A stretch of 64,000 nucleotides of DNA from Rhyacichthys aspro. Lineage: Eukaryota > Chordata > Actinopteri > Gobiiformes > Rhyacichthyidae. Positions 10,205 to 23,800 of the stretch are shown here, one piece after another. Each line of letters begins with the position of its first letter. Positions within the stretch are counted from its first letter, which is position 1. The position numbers and the translations under genes were made by a program. The notes under the pieces were generated by a model. It ran no database searches. It was given only the letters and a program-made list of their open reading frames with translations, and was not told the origin of the DNA. The DNA lies in the NCBI GenBank assembly GCA_036850595.1, contig CM072148.1, forward strand, positions 23,430,731-23,494,730. Reading direction: 5' to 3'.

Positions 10205-10276
10205 TTTAGCATCCAGCTGAAGGACAAAGAGGAAGAGCATCAACTCATGCTACAGAAAGTCACTGAATTGGAGCAG
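10019..10276 (+). repeat. 258-bp direct repeat, copy B
   Basis: Identical over 258 bases to 9293-9550. It continues into CGTATGGATCAGATAATTAAG, extending the coiled-coil frame (MDQIIKKKTRR), so this side keeps the original junction. Confidence 0.9.
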
Positions 10277-10699
10277 CGTATGGATCAGATAATTAAGAAG
10301 AAAACAAGACGTTGTACCAAAAACTCTTCAACCACTCACCCTAAACCTCTAACCTTACCCCGTCATGACATTCTCCTTCTCCCTGAGAAAAAAAGCATAC
10401 AAAAAAAAAAAAAAAGAATATTAAACATATTTATTGAAACTACAGGCTTCCCATTTTGAAAACCTTAAAAGGTCCTAAAGAAGTAAAATTGAGTATTCAT
10501 GTGGTGTGTGGGAAAATAGGATAGGTTTTTAATTTTGTAATAGGTAATTTCGTGCTTCTGACGGTTGTAGGAATATTTTGAGGATGTCCAAACCTACTAG
10601 CATGATAGGCTGTAGGTTCAGGGGAGAACTCATTCATGGCCCATGCCAGAAGGGGTCAAAAAACTCTAAGGCACCCTGAGACCTTCTCTAGATGATGGG

Positions 10700-10817
10700 T
10701 GTTTAGGGGTTTGGTGATTGCCTCTGAACTAGCAGACCGGCGTGGTGATTCTTCTTTTTGAGATGTTTTCCAACTACAGAGGGATCACACTCCTCAGCCT
10801 CCCCAGGCAAGTCTAGC
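10700..10817 (+). mobile_element. LINE reverse-transcriptase fragment
   Basis: The run AACTACAGAGGGATCACACT followed by CCTCAGCCTCCC would encode NYRGITLLSLP, a conserved stretch at the start of the RT fingers in several fish LINEs. It is preceded by GCAGACCGGCGTGGTGAT (QTGVV-like). The flanking frame is broken on both sides. Only about 120 bp is recognisable. Confidence 0.45.
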
Positions 10818-11860
10818 AGAAAAATAAACTCTTGAAATCATTATTTTGTTTTATTTTAGTTTGATCAGAAGGAGAGGCCAAACTTTAAATCTTTGTGAAA
10901 TGTGGTTTACCGCGGTAACAGCAAGAACACACTTCACGCTTGTAATTTGTGAATTATATGCAAGCTACTGAACCTTTCACAAGTAGGAATACATAAATAA
11001 ACAAATAGCACTATACAAATTGAATCTAAAATGCACATTGCTAATTTGCATAGATTTACACAAAACGTTCATATGCTATACACTGTGTCTCCAGCCTGTT
11101 GTAGAACTGTCCCAGTCCCTCTGCTTCACCACAAACCAAATCCATTTACTGGTGTCACTCAGAGAGAGCTCCTTTAGATCTTCGTCTTAGAAGACACCTC
11201 TGTGGGCACACAAATTCAGCTCCACTCAGTTCAATACCCTCCTGAGTCCACCCTATGTCAGCTCTTACTTATCAATTTCCCATATAAAACCATTTAGATT
11301 TGAAAACATCATATTATATTGAAAGAGAGTTCATTTTGATTTAATTTAATTTGTGATTTATCATAAATCAAATATTGAACCTACAAACTCTTCAATAAAA
11401 CCATTTTAGAGCCAGGTCTGAAGAGCGTCAGAGAGAACTTCTGTGTCTGTGTGTGTCACAAGTTCACACACTGGTGGAGCAGAAAACCCGGACAAAGAAT
11501 GTAATGTAATTAAGTGTGCTCTACTTAAACACTTAATTTTTGTTCCATTACTGTAATCCTTACAGTATATTGTACTAGTTTGAACACATATTTGTGAGTG
11601 TGTGAAGTATTTTAAGTTTAATGACCATGAATTAGTCAAGTTTTAGCTCTGATCCCAGTTCAGTAGGTGGCAGTATACAACAAGAATGAGAAGACAAAGC
11701 ACATGTTAACGTCATAGTCTTCTTTCTATGGCTATATAAGATGCAACTCATATAATCCATTATCACTGTAACTGATACAGATAAATTTATCTGTTTCTAT
11801 TTTGTGTTTGTTTAAAAGTTGTTTAACAGACATTTTAAAAAATTTGAGAAGTATATCTTT
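10818..11860. other. No gene recognised
   Basis: AT-rich DNA with simple AT runs near 11330. There is no splice-compatible reading frame and no delimitable element. Confidence 0.4.
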
Positions 11861-11865
11861 ATTCA

Positions 11866-12180
11866 TCATTCATTCATTTGCTACTGCTTAATCCCGTTTG
11901 GGGTCGCGGGTGGCTGGAGCCTATCCCAGCAGCTTTGGGCCTTAGGCAGGGTACACCGTGGTCAATGGCCAGTTAGTTGCAGGGCTAACACTTAGACAAC
12001 CATTCACTCTCACATTCATTCACTAGGGATACTGTAGAGTTGCCACTTGACCTATACATGCTTGTCTTTGGGTGGTGGGAGGAAGCCAGAGTACCCGGAG
12101 AGAACCCACGGTGACACGGGGAAGACATGCAGACTCCTCACAGAAAGACCAGAGTTAGCCAAAGATGTTTGAGGTGGCCA
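11866..12180 (+). repeat. Interspersed fish repeat, copy 1
   Basis: Contains TTTGGGGTCGCGGGTGGCTGG, AGCCTATCCCAGCAGC, the CATTCACTCTCACATTCATTC block and CATGCAGACTCCTCACAGAA. The same ordered blocks recur at 35390-35640 (+). A truncated inverse copy lies at 22980-23095. This marks a dispersed family, probably a retroposon 3' tail. The exact family was not identified. Confidence 0.7.
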
Positions 12181-12182
12181 CA

Positions 12183-12965
12183 ATCAGCCAAGGATGTTTT
12201 TTTTTGTTTTTTTTTGAGTCGGCCAGGATTTGAACTCTTTATATCTATATATATATAATATTTATTATTACTAAAATGGGCAGAGAGGGCTGCGTCTATA
12301 ATGCCTCTGGGCGGACTTTTCAAATGCATGGTTCAGAAGCACGCCCCTCATCTCAGAGCCGACCGGAGCTGAACAAGCTAACGGCAAATGACAAGCTAAC
12401 GGCTAACTACATGCTAACGGCTGCTGCTAACTGCTGTGGATCAGGCCTCTCACTCTGTCGTCTCTCAGCTCCACGAAAGTCCACAAACTTTACAACAAAG
12501 TTTAGTTTAACTCCTGTAAATATCAGATCATTGTTATCAATATTAAAGTGTTTTTAATTATAATATATCATAGTTTTCAGCACGAACAAATTTTTATCTT
12601 AGTCTGATAAACCTTTCTAGCTCTGATAAAAAATAAACCGTGTTTTTTGAACATATTTCATTATATCCTTCATATTTGTTTAAATATCTGTCTCTAATTT
12701 GCAACTTCTGTACATTAAGGCTTTAGTATTTGAGGGAGGCACATTTTGACAGTAAAATAATAAAGCCTCATTCTTATTGATGATAATAATAATAATATAG
12801 CAATGTTTAAGCATATAACACGTGAAGATATTCAAATAGTACATTTATAATGCATGATCTTTTAGTTCATATAACGCTAAACCCAGGACCCCTGCAAATG
12901 TGCAGCATTTAGAAAGACCTGTATTTTCCATTTACACATAAACTATAGATAAAGCAACACTTAGC
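12183..12965. other. No gene recognised
   Basis: GC-richer 12290-12480 contains repeated GCTAACGGC/GCTAACTAC-type words (12375-12430), likely a small repeat remnant. The rest is AT-rich with a (AAT)n tract near 12780. Confidence 0.4.
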
Positions 12966-12969
12966 CCCA

Positions 12970-13918
12970 CTTTTTTTTGTTTTTTTATCAAAGTCTTTTT
13001 ATTGTTTTATCTTAAAACATAAACAAATAAACAAAAACATACAACAAAATCCCTTCCCACCCTATCCCTTCTATACCGGATCAGCACCAGACATGTATAC
13101 CCAAGACAGGCATCCAACAAAAGCAAACATAGACAAAAAGCATAATAGACACAGGTTTGTCAATACAAGGTGCAAAGCAATTTGTAACAATTACAATTAA
13201 GTTATCAGATGACATATTTTCAAAATAAGATATAAATGGCTGCCAAGTGTCATAAAATTTCTCAACAGATCCTTTTATAGTATATCTAATCTTTTCCAAA
13301 TGAATGTGACACATAACTTCTCTTATCCAATGTCCATACGCTGGGGGATCCGGATCCTTCCATCTGCACAAAATAAGTCTCCTGGCTAACAAAGAGCAAA
13401 AGGCAATCATATTGTTGGTATTTGCTAAAGGAAGCATCTACAAGGACCACCCCAAATAATGAAGTGAATGGTGATGGGTGCACAGTCCTCCCACATATCC
13501 CCCCAAAAATGTCTAAAATAGATTGCCACTAACTGAGTAGCTTTGGACACGTCCAGAATGTGTGTAAGAGCGTGGCCGGGGTTTGTTTACAACGATTACA
13601 TGCAGGGTCCAGGTCAGCCTTAATCTTGGACAGTTTGTCTTTAGACCAATGCAGACGGTGTACTACTTGAAATTGAACAACAACTTGTCTCAGACAGATT
13701 GAGGATAAATAAATATTTTGAATGACCTTTTGCCTGATTAAGTCTGATATGGATTCCTCCAAGTCCGATTCCCATTTACATTTAAGAGAGTCCAAACGAA
13801 TGTCATGGTATGAACTGAGCCGTGTATCAATCCTGCTGAGGACCTGTTTAGTATTTAACCTGCACTCCAGAACCTCATCCACAAAATGTTTAGAGGGACT
13901 TAGACCCACTTTTAATGT
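12970..13918 (-). mobile_element. L1-clade LINE, 5'-truncated ORF2 C-terminus
   Basis: On the minus strand, broken frames encode KWESDLEESISD, then VVVQFQVVHRLHWSKDKLSKI, DLDPACNRCKQ, LLHTFWTCPKL, and downstream LFVSQETYF... and KIRYTIKGSVEKFYDTWQPF. This is the region after the RT domain of L1 ORF2, including its Cys/His motif (C-x2-C...H...C). At least two frameshifts split it. The 3' end at about 12970-13020 is T-rich on the + strand, consistent with an A-rich tail. No 5' half is present. Confidence 0.75.
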
Positions 13919-16539
13919 TTTTTTTTTTTCTTAGTGTGACATTGATGAGTGTTTAAGTTCAGAAGCATACAAGTATTTAGTGACACGTATAATCTCTTAT
14001 TTACTGTGCAGAAACAGCTTTGTATTTCTATATGTTTTATTGGCTAAACATTAAATACTGTTTTTTGTTTTTGTCCGTGTCTGTGTGTGCCCTGTGAGAA
14101 AGAACCTCTGTGGTTACATGAAGAACAGTTACATGAAGATTAGACCCGTGTCAAACCTGTGACAAAGAAGAACATGGACCAGCTTCACCTGCAGCTTCCT
14201 GAAAATAAAGATCATGTCTGCCTCAGGATCTGTGTTTTACTAAGTATTAATATTTACTGTTCATAATGGCTCTGCTCTCTTTTTAAACTAGACATGGACA
14301 TGAATCTGATTTGATAAAAACTTACACCCAAGAATTAACTGCTGAAGGTAGTATCAACCAGAATGTGAACAGATTAAATGTTTTTCTTTATCTTTTCTGA
14401 TGTTTGTAACATTTATTAACACAATTTACTGTCTTTAACTGCTGCCTGAGAGTGTTCTAAAATGATCTTAAATGAGAACCCTAAATAAACTTAAGGATTT
14501 TATGCTCTGGCCACAATTAGGAAGTTGTGTGAAAAATAAGTGCAATAAAATGAAAAATACGGCAGTGCATTGTTCATTACATTAAGATAGCATTTCTGTA
14601 ATGCACAAAAACAAATGCTTGTTATTCTATGTTGTGTAAAATGTCTGATGAAAGAGAAGATGAAAGTGGAAGTGGCAGGAGACTGGTCTTCAACACACAC
14701 TGGTCAGGTTTGTCTGAATCACCTCCTTCAGGAAACAATACACAAAGTCAGTGAAATACAGTGTGAAATACAATTCAACAAAGGCCCCAATTATACTGAT
14801 TGTTTTATTTAAGAATGTAATATTAATATAGATTCAAATCAATCTTTTCTGAAATTAAAAGATTACTGTATTGCAATATAAAACTTAAGCTTTTTTTTTT
14901 TTTTTTTAAATTCAAAATATATAGGACTTTTCCATCTCATTTTGAGACTGGTTTTAACTGCTTTGATAACTATGGTAATAGCCTTAAGGGCTGTTAGCAT
15001 ATCTGCTAAAATAAATTGCTAAAAATAAAGACTTACAAATATACAATTTGAATGTTACTCAACAAAAAGACTAGAGCTTCTTGGACAGTCTGTTAATGAA
15101 GGGCACATAATACTACAGAAAAGTAACTCAGTAGTTTTATGCAAAACATCTCTGAAGAGCAAAAAATGACACAGCTAACAACTAGCAGCTAGCGTTAGCA
15201 CCGTACAGGCTAGCAACCGCCATGGCCCACGCAAAATGACACCCTGTCAATCAAAGTAGCCACTCCTTTAATTATGCATAACTCTGAAGTTAAACTGAGG
15301 GCAAACCAAAGTATTAAAAAAAAAAAAAATCACTCCCCCCAGAGTTGTCACGTAACAAGAACTCAGCTCTAGAGACCAGAACCATCTTTTGTACAAGGCT
15401 GTAAAAGGGTTTTTTACACTTGTAAAGTCACAACTGGATTTTACAATATAATTCTTCTTTTGGAGCCTGCCCTCTGGTGGATGGTGGTATATCGCTGTAT
15501 TCTTTTGACTATTGCTAAAAATTGAAATTACAGAAGTTAAGGAAAAAAATGTGGAATAAAAATAACATCTCAAAGTCTCTCAACTCAAGATTAATTAGCA
15601 TCATAGACCTACTCTAAATGTAAATGCTATGGAAATGCAGACTACTGCCCTAACTAAATCTAATTTGTCTATGGAATCTAATGCTCTCAACATCCCAAAT
15701 GTTAAAATTAAAATTAAATTTAATAACATTTTCTAAATCTGTGTTACAGATGGCTGAGCCTGTGTCTACAGTTTACAGTAGTCTTTCCGCAAGGATATTT
15801 CAGGGAGTACACAGTCATTTTATAAGCCTATTACTGAATTGGGTTATGCGGGAGATATAATTTGCGACACAACACAATACCAAAACAATACCATACTAAC
15901 GGCTAAAGACAGCGGCTAACTGAGTAGCGAAGTAGCGAACAAATGGCTCAGGCATTCCATTACAGTCGCCCTGGACTCAGGTGAAGGTTCAGGGAACCGT
16001 ACAGAAAACATAAAAGGGAGGCCACATTTAAACACAGACAGTACAGTGAAAACTACATTTTGTATGGATTTACTTGTACGTCAGCGGATCCTCTGCAGCC
16101 TCAGTGTTCTTTTGTGATGAATCCCTGATGCCTGTGTCAGTCTGTAAAAATTACTTTCTTAAAAATGACATGTTTATACGACCTGCTTTTTTCTCTCTCA
16201 TTTTTGGCTCTGATAATGTTGCTTCATGTTTCTCAGCAGAAATAGACCCGCCCCCTTCCCCTTAAGGTGCAATCCTATTGGCTGTTCACTGCACAGACAC
16301 ACCCATCATTCATTGGTTAAGGGTTTAAACCTGAGTTGAGAAAGAAAGTTGCAATGTTATGCAACATAAGAACCCAAAGTTACACAGTTTGGATTTGTTT
16401 GGTTTTTATCAACTCAGAACTTAGTTTTTTAGTTTGAGTTTTAAGCTAACAACTCAAATGAAGCCCACCCATCATCACCTCATCTTTTGGCAAAACTGAA
16501 GATTTTTACAAACAAAAGCTGGCAGATGGGGTACTCATG
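13919..16539. other. No gene recognised; repeat-like patches
   Basis: AT-rich. Poly(T) tracts lie at 13919-13930 and 14890-14907. The stretch 15130-15490 (TAGCTAGCG-type words, TCAATCAAAGTAGCCACTCC, TTTTGGAGCCTGCCCTCTGG) resembles a common fish interspersed repeat, but I cannot fix its ends. The short open frames here show no domains. Confidence 0.35.
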
Positions 16540-16593
16540 GTATGACAAAATAGCCCAGGGGGCACACAAGACAAAAAAGGTTGGGAACCACTG
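16540..16593. mobile_element. hAT-type terminus
   Basis: The inverse of 16562-16593 reads CAGTGGTTCCCAACCTTTTT, a hallmark hAT end. Only this edge is clear and the partner terminus was not found. Confidence 0.5.
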
Positions 16594-17520
16594 GTCTAAA
16601 GGACTACAGTCATCTTAGAAGAATATCCAACAGTATTATTTAAGACTGAATCTGTAGGTAGATACAGTTTTTGATGTTTCAACTGAATGTTTCTGCCGCA
16701 TATTAAGATTTTTTCTCTTTTTTCTGGAATGCAAATGTCTATGTACCATGTCTGATGAAAAAGTACATCTTCTGGGAAGAGCTTTTGGATGATTTGGCAA
16801 ACCAGCCTCAAGCTTTTAATCTTGTCCTTTGACTAATATGCCCAGCACCTAAAATATTTAAAGTACATGAAGAAAATATTTTGTTTTGTACCTGGGCATG
16901 ACTGTATTCTACTAGAGTATTTGAGTATAGTTTTGTTGGATGCACTTGTTAGTTGGTAAATGAGCCACTACTCTCCATTAAACTGCTATGGGGTTAACCA
17001 CAAATGGAATGATCACAAAAAACACAGAGAGGGGTGGACCCAGGCACTGCTCCTTTAACTCTTTCTGGTCTTTAAACATTTCCGCAGATAAGTTCACAGA
17101 GCTCCATTTACAAGACACTCAGGCTGTGAACCCACTGAAAGACTAAAGGAAACAAACTTGTTGAATATCCAATAAATATTGTAGTTGTAATGTCAGTTTG
17201 CAATAATGTGACCGTTCTGTCAAGATGAGAGATGGTCACGTGTCCTGCTACTCAGACTTACAGAGGATCTGTCAAACCAATCCGCGTCATGTCAAGAAAC
17301 CCTCAAACTGAATTTAATGCTACTGTTGTAATGATTTACAGGTTCCGTATTTTTGCCGTTACAAATTAACATTGTGTTGTTGTTGTGTTCTGTATTTCTT
17401 ATTTTATCAAAAATTTTCACCTTCAGACATTTAAACTCAAAACAAAAACTTTAAGAGTCTTTAAAACTTTGACACACTCCAGAAACCCCGCCTTATCCGC
17501 GTCATCGCTGACTACCTGTG
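16594..17520. other. Upstream region of micall2
   Basis: AT-rich DNA with no gene. GC content rises only after about 17470, approaching the micall2 5' UTR. Confidence 0.4.
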
Positions 17521-17749
17521 TCAATCCTGAGTCAAACGCATGACTTTACACTTTTCCAACAAGTAGAAGGTGCTTTCCTCAAACAAACACTGACACAGAC
17601 GCCCCCAGGTCCAGCTGAAGCCCCTCACAGCGGTGGATGGACAGTTAATCTGACTGCGGACACTCAGCGGCAGCTCGTAGCATCGCAGGCCGGGTTCAGA
17701 GCAGTCCTGTCCGGGGACAGAGCAGCGCTGTCCGGGCCGCGGCTCCAGG
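17521..17749 (+). promoter_or_regulatory. micall2: Probable micall2 5' UTR / proximal promoter
   Basis: GC-rich relative to its surroundings, with CCGGGCCGCGGCTCCAGG directly before the start codon. A TGAGTCA (AP-1 type) site lies at about 17528. No TATA box is positioned convincingly and the transcription start cannot be fixed from sequence. The ATG context CCAGGATGG has G at +4. Confidence 0.45.
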
Positions 17750-17892
17750 ATGGCGGCGGTGAAGGCTCTACAGCAGTGGTGCCGGCTCCAGTGCGAGGGC
17801 TACCGGGACGTGAGCATCAACAACATGACCACTTCCTTTAGAGACGGACTGGCCTTCTGCGCTCTCATTCACAGGCACAGACCGGACCTCAT
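17750..17892 (+). CDS. micall2: micall2 exon 1 (start, CH domain part 1)
   Basis: Encodes residues 1-48 starting MAAVKALQQWCRLQCEGYRD and containing SFRDGLAFCALIHRHRPDL, the first helices of the calponin-homology fold. The donor is AT|GTGAGT at 17893. The start is fixed by the match of MAA...ALQQWC to the family N-terminus. Confidence 0.95.
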
Positions 17893-20800
17893 GTGAGTAC
17901 AGCCCAGTGGGTCCACGGTGAGTCAACGGGTCTAGGCTGGGGGCTCTCCGAACGAACTCTCCTTCCACTCTTTGTTGTAGGATCTAGCACGAGCAGTAGA
18001 TAAGAGATTGTCTCCGAGGGAGACTCTCCTTCACTTCACACACTAAACTGAGGAGTACTGTCGAACTTTCTAACCTAATCTTCTAATCATATGGCAGTTA
18101 TTCTATGCTGTACTTTGGAGAAAAGTAGCTCATTTACCTCAAACAAGTAGATCTACAATAAAAACAGCCACTCACACCACACGTAACCCACTGAGCTAAC
18201 TCTCATCCATATAAAAAGTGAACACAGAACTTCCCATATTACGAAAAGAACATGTCCTGTTTTCTCTCACTTGACTGTGACCAACCCCCAAACAGTATAA
18301 CAACAACAACAACAATAATAATAGTAATAATAATAACATATTCATTTTAACTGCATTTAATTTTTTGTTTAGGTATAGATTGGTTTTGAATGTTATTTTA
18401 GATTAAAAGTAACGATGTAGGTGAGAATAATCATTTAAATCTGACGTTGGCCAGTACCTTTTTAGGCTGTGAAAAAAAGGTTTCAAGACGTCCAAATGCA
18501 ATTTTTTTAAACCTTTTTTTTTAAATATGTCCTGAGTGAATGTGAACCTCCACAGACCTTTTAGATTGTGCTAATTAAAAGCTAAAAACTGTTCACCTAA
18601 AATTATATTTTGATCCCACTTTTTTATTTGTTAACAGTCTCTAACAATAGATAATCATATATATATTCAGACTGATCTGAGTCCAAACTGTGATGTCCAG
18701 CTCAAACTTTGTGTTTGTTTTCTGACTCTTATAGACTTCAAACAGAGACTGATTGGTCCACATGTCACATGACCAATCACAGTCCTGTATGGTAGTCCAT
18801 AAAAGCTCGAAAAGCCTGGTTGAGTGTAAACAAATGATTCAGGTGTAGGAAAGGTTCTGTAAAGACTAGTTCAGGTCCAGAGACTGGTGGTTCAACTGAT
18901 CAACAACAATAGGGCTGTTATGATATTTGGGATATGATATCCCTGCACCATTCAGTACTTTTAAAACCCTGCACGGCCCTTCAGATACTGCACTTTGTAG
19001 AGCAGGCTGTCCTCTATAGACATGGTATTTTTTATGCATAAGCTGTCCAGTTTTCAATATGGCAGTTATTGATTTTATTTCATTAGAAATAAACCCTTAC
19101 ACATGATGTGTACCTTAAGAGCACCTTAAGAGCAGATATTGTGGAGCTAGCTAGGGTCCTGCTCCTCCTCCTCTGACAAGCAGCTGCTGGTTCAGGTGAA
19201 CGCCTGCCTTATTGTACACTCTGTCTCCATGGATATCTGTGTGAACTTTGGTCACATTCACGCTATAAATCAGCCTGATATTAAGAGCAGTTGTGGTCTT
19301 GTGAGTGTGCTTTGGAACATGAAATACTGAAAAGCTTTATGGGCCAGGCTCTGTCTTTGTATAAACCATAGACGACAGCAGCCATGCCACAGACCCATGA
19401 ATAACACTGTGACAAATGTCTGTAATGGATGAATCAGTCACTCCTGATACCTCCCCACTCACTAAATAGATCACTGGGTCATTTATGTCTCTTCTCTCTT
19501 GCAGAAATTTTGATTCACTGCAGAAAGAAAATGTCTATGAAAACAACAAACTGGTAAGACACACATCAGTCTGCAGGTCAAACAGAGCCTGTTCAGTTAG
19601 GTTTCATTTAAATGTGTATCCCCAAAACACAAAAAATGTCCATATTTTTGTTTTTATGAACAGAAGTACATACATTTAGAGGCTCAGTGACCAATACATA
19701 ATTATTAAAAAACATGAATCAGACAGTAACCAGTTCTAATGCACTCAACATTTTAATTGTAAAAGTAATGACTTTCAATGAGCCTTCAATTATGAAACAG
19801 CTGATGTCATAAAATGTAGGTCATCTACAACACAAAGACATTTTAAAATAGCCTCTTCAAGTAAATAATTATTCAGCAGGAAATAGTAAGCTGCACATCC
19901 ATTTTAACATTAGTTAGTGCATAAGTCACTGAATATAACAGATGGCAGACTTTAATAATCTGAACCAGAGGCCTTCATTTACTGAATATGAAATGGAATC
20001 TGAAACATATTCATTGTGTTGAAGCTAAATCTACTGCATGTTTTATAGAACATTCCAGTGATCTGATCACTGATTAAAGTGGTCGGTTGGCCTGTCTTTA
20101 CCTGTTGGTAGAGGAATCAACAAATGTGAGTTGAACATAAACTCAGCACAAGGGCAACATAATTTCAGTTCAACTTTATTACTGCCACAATAAGAAGAAA
20201 AAAAGGATTTTTAAATTGAGGAATATCTTTTCTCCTGAAAGTGGAAATCATTACAACAATAGCATTAAATTCATTTTAAAGGTTTATTGACGTAAAAGAG
20301 AATGACTCATTTTTTTAAGACACGGTGAGTTTGACATACACTCGTAACCATTTCCCGGCAACACACAGCCTGGCAGAACACACATTATGGTACAAAATTA
20401 CACAAGTAAAAAATGGACTATAGACCAGGATGTCAAACTAATTTTAGATCAGGGATCACAAACAGTCAAATTTGATCAGAAGTGGGCTGGACCAGTAAAA
20501 CAATCGCATAATAAAAAATGTTCCCTTTGTTTTAGTGCAAAGAAGAAGGCTACAGTTAAATTAAAATGCTAGTGCTCTCGTTAATCGCAACTGAAAAAAG
20601 CTAGTGGTGACAAAAGCCTTCAGCAATATCTTTTCACAAACTCACCCTCACAATATGGCTTTGATGCTAATGCTATTTAGTAACCTCTCAGCTACATATA
20701 AAAACAGACTGCTGTTTCCTCATATTGGCTAACAATTAATTAATCTTCTCCTCTAATTTTCACATGTCAAATTAATCCCACAGGCTGGATTGGACCCTCT

Positions 20801-23800
20801 GGTGGGCTGTTTTTTGCTTGCAGGCCACATGTTTAAGAGAATGTCAGATGCAATAGAAAATGATGAAAGTAGAAAATGTTCTGCAAATTATGCAGGACAT
20901 ATGAACTCTTTTTTACTACACCATTGATAAAGACTCTGAATGAACTAAATAAAACCCTGTTAAAATGTTCCTCCAGACTCGAGTCCTTCTTGAGCTGTTC
21001 CTGTTTGTTTTTCTCAGGCATTCCGAGTGGCAGAGGAGCAGTTGGGTATTCCAGCACTGTTGGATGCAGAAGACATGGTGGCTCTTAAAGTCCCTGACCG
21101 CCTCAGTATCCTCACATATGTGTCCCAGTACTACAACTACTTCCACGGACGCTCCCCCAGTGAGTACAGACTGAGTGGGTTACAGCTGAGGTAAACAGGC
21201 CCATAGAATCCATTACAGACTTCTGGCCTTGGTCATGAAAACCTAATTATGAATTTGTTTTTGCCCCCTCATTGAATTTTAAATACATACCAGTCATAGT
21301 ATTATGCCAATTTACACACACAAATGACACAAAACACTTCAGCAGAAACAACTTGAAGTAATGGTCTTGGTTTGACTTTATCAGTCTCACTCTTATCAGT
21401 CTCACTCTTTATTTTGAACTATTCTTCTACATAACATTTCTTCATTTTATTATAGTTTTTGGGCATTGACAATATACTGCTCCCCTAAGGTTGTGCCACA
21501 GAATATCAATAAAAAAAATCAAACAAACAAAAATAGGGGAAATTCCTATTTTACATAACTATAAATGATAATCATACCAAACATTAAGGCTCTATCAAGG
21601 ACTGGACTTTGACAGCTGTCAGTTTCCTGTACTGATAAACAGGAATAACAGGAAGGTTATGTTTTTTTTCATACTTGTGGTTTGTTGAGTAGTTGTGAGT
21701 TAAGTTTAGATTTCTGATTTAAATGTAAACAATGATGTTATGTCATTTTATTTAATGACCTTATGACTGAAGAAGGGCGGACAATAGAGCTGCATAATAA
21801 TAACACATATGCTGTAATCTTGTTGCGTGTGAAAATACCAATTTAAATGTGAAATGTAAATGACAATGTTGTCATTTACTGAAGATACTTTGCATCCCAA
21901 GCCTATATAAATGGAGAGGTTTGTGACAGGCAATTGCCGTAAAAACCTATGCCAAACTAAATATGTGAACTGAACCACTAAAGGATTTGGTGTGGTGACC
22001 CCTGAAGGGAGCGGTCTCATTGATAGCACATTCACATTTGGTACAAATGGTACATTGAGCTATATATTTCCTCTAGGCAAAAGTAGCTGTAGTTTTTCTT
22101 AGATTTGTAATTTTGTCATGTATTTGAATGTTATATTCCTGTGGTATATACATGTTTCCATCTCCATCTCCCTGTGTGCGCAGTCGGTGGTATGGGTGGT
22201 GTCAAGCGTCCGGCTGATTGCTCTAAAGAACATCCAGCAGGAAAGAAGCACCAGGCTGTGTCCGCTAAAGTGTTTCCCTCGTCCGATCCTGTCAAAGAGA
22301 ACAACCCACCTCCAGACTACAGCAGTAGGCACGCCTCTGCCCACGCTCCCAAACACACCACAAACACCAAACAGGTAAAACTACTTCTGCACCTGAGGAG
22401 TGAAACATACTGGACGCACTTTCAAAATAAGGAGCATAAGTAAGAGTTCCAAAGAAAGGTGGTACTCAGTCTCAGAAATTTAATTTTTCAGGCTCAAAAC
22501 AAATATAAAGAGCAGTTTGAAGTGCAGTTCATACATTTCCTGTAGATAACAATGATAATCAGGAAACTCATTTAAACTACTGTATATTTAATGTAAAGTA
22601 AATGAGCCCTTATATAACACAGAGCAGGAGGTGCTACTTGGGGAGTCAAATATTAGAAGATGGTACTCAATCTAAAAAGTTGTGAATAGCTGCTATATGT
22701 ATATAGTACATCTACAGACAATAGACAATTATCCCACTTGTGATTTTAACATATTTTAAACATTAACCATGAAAATAAAAGACAAACAGTAGCATGTATT
22801 AGAATGATATTGACATGATAAATGACAGGATAAACAAAGTATAATAAGGCATGACATTTTTATATTTCCCTATATGTGTGTGTTATATATGTTTCTCAAA
22901 CACATATCATCAATGAAAATATGTCTTTGTTTGGGACAGTGGGGTCTTGGTGACTATATATTGCCCCTTATTGACACTGTAAGTGTCAGACCTGGGACTA
23001 ATTGGTCATTGTCCAGGGTGTACCCCGCCTCAAGCCCAAGGCTTCTGGGATAGGCTCCCGCGGCCACTAATGGGACTAAGCAGAAGATAAATGAATGAAC
23101 TATTGCTTGTAGGTCACATGATACTTTGCCTGCTGTAAGTGTTTACTGTTAGTCCAAACGTTAATATAAGCGTCTCTGTCATTTCTGTAGGATGTCCCAG
23201 CGGAGAGGTCCCTTCAGACAGGCACCCTCAGTAATAAATGCGTGTCCTGCAACAAACACGTTCATCTGGTGCAGCGCCATCTGGTGGACGGGAAGCTCTA
23301 TCACAGGAACTGCGCCAAGTAAGCACCCTTTCCAAATTTCAAATCTAAAACTCATATAAGCCTTTTCAAATAATTAGCATTTTTCTCTAAACAGGTATGA
23401 TACAATAAATTTGTCTTTATAAATGTTTTACTGTGTATATTTTAAAGTAGAAACAATTAATTCCAAAAATACTGTGCTTCTGCATTATGCATGTCAGAAA
23501 GACCTTTGGAACTGCATTAATGCTGTGTTTTTACATGTGTCAGTATTAGTATTATTCATTACTTGATATTCTCAGTTTTGTTTTAGAATTTTGGGTTATG
23601 CTTCTGATACAGTACATGAGATTTCAAAGTAAGGTGAGGCTTTATTATCTCACTAAAGGTTAATTTGCTGCACAAACTAATCATGGTGAAAGAGAAAAAG
23701 TCACCCTGTTCTCTTTGTATCTGTTTCCGATGATATAATGGTGTTAACGTAGATCACACTTCGCATTTTGAATCAGAGAATCTACTTAGTCAAAGGAGCT

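Larger units (their letters stand above)
8514..10412 (+). pseudogene. Processed pseudogene of a coiled-coil protein with poly(A) tail
   Basis: An intronless region begins MKPRDKYTAEDDEKLYEDIF and continues in pieces as a Glu/Lys/Gln-rich coiled coil. In-frame stops interrupt it at about 8696, 9095 (HxNELNCQKK continues in the same frame) and 9476. A frameshift is needed near 8651. The C-terminal part consists of repeats of FKVQLKDKEE. After the distal tail (ELEQRMDQII...) a run of A residues at about 10399-10412 suggests retroposition. A retroelement leader plus a 258-bp duplication interrupts it at 9551-10018. I do not recognise the parent gene. Confidence 0.6.

Noticed and set aside
9245..10276. 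Regular repeats considered as a CRISPR array or satellite
   Set aside because: No unique spacers; units are contiguous codon repeats of a coiled coil in a vertebrate genome.
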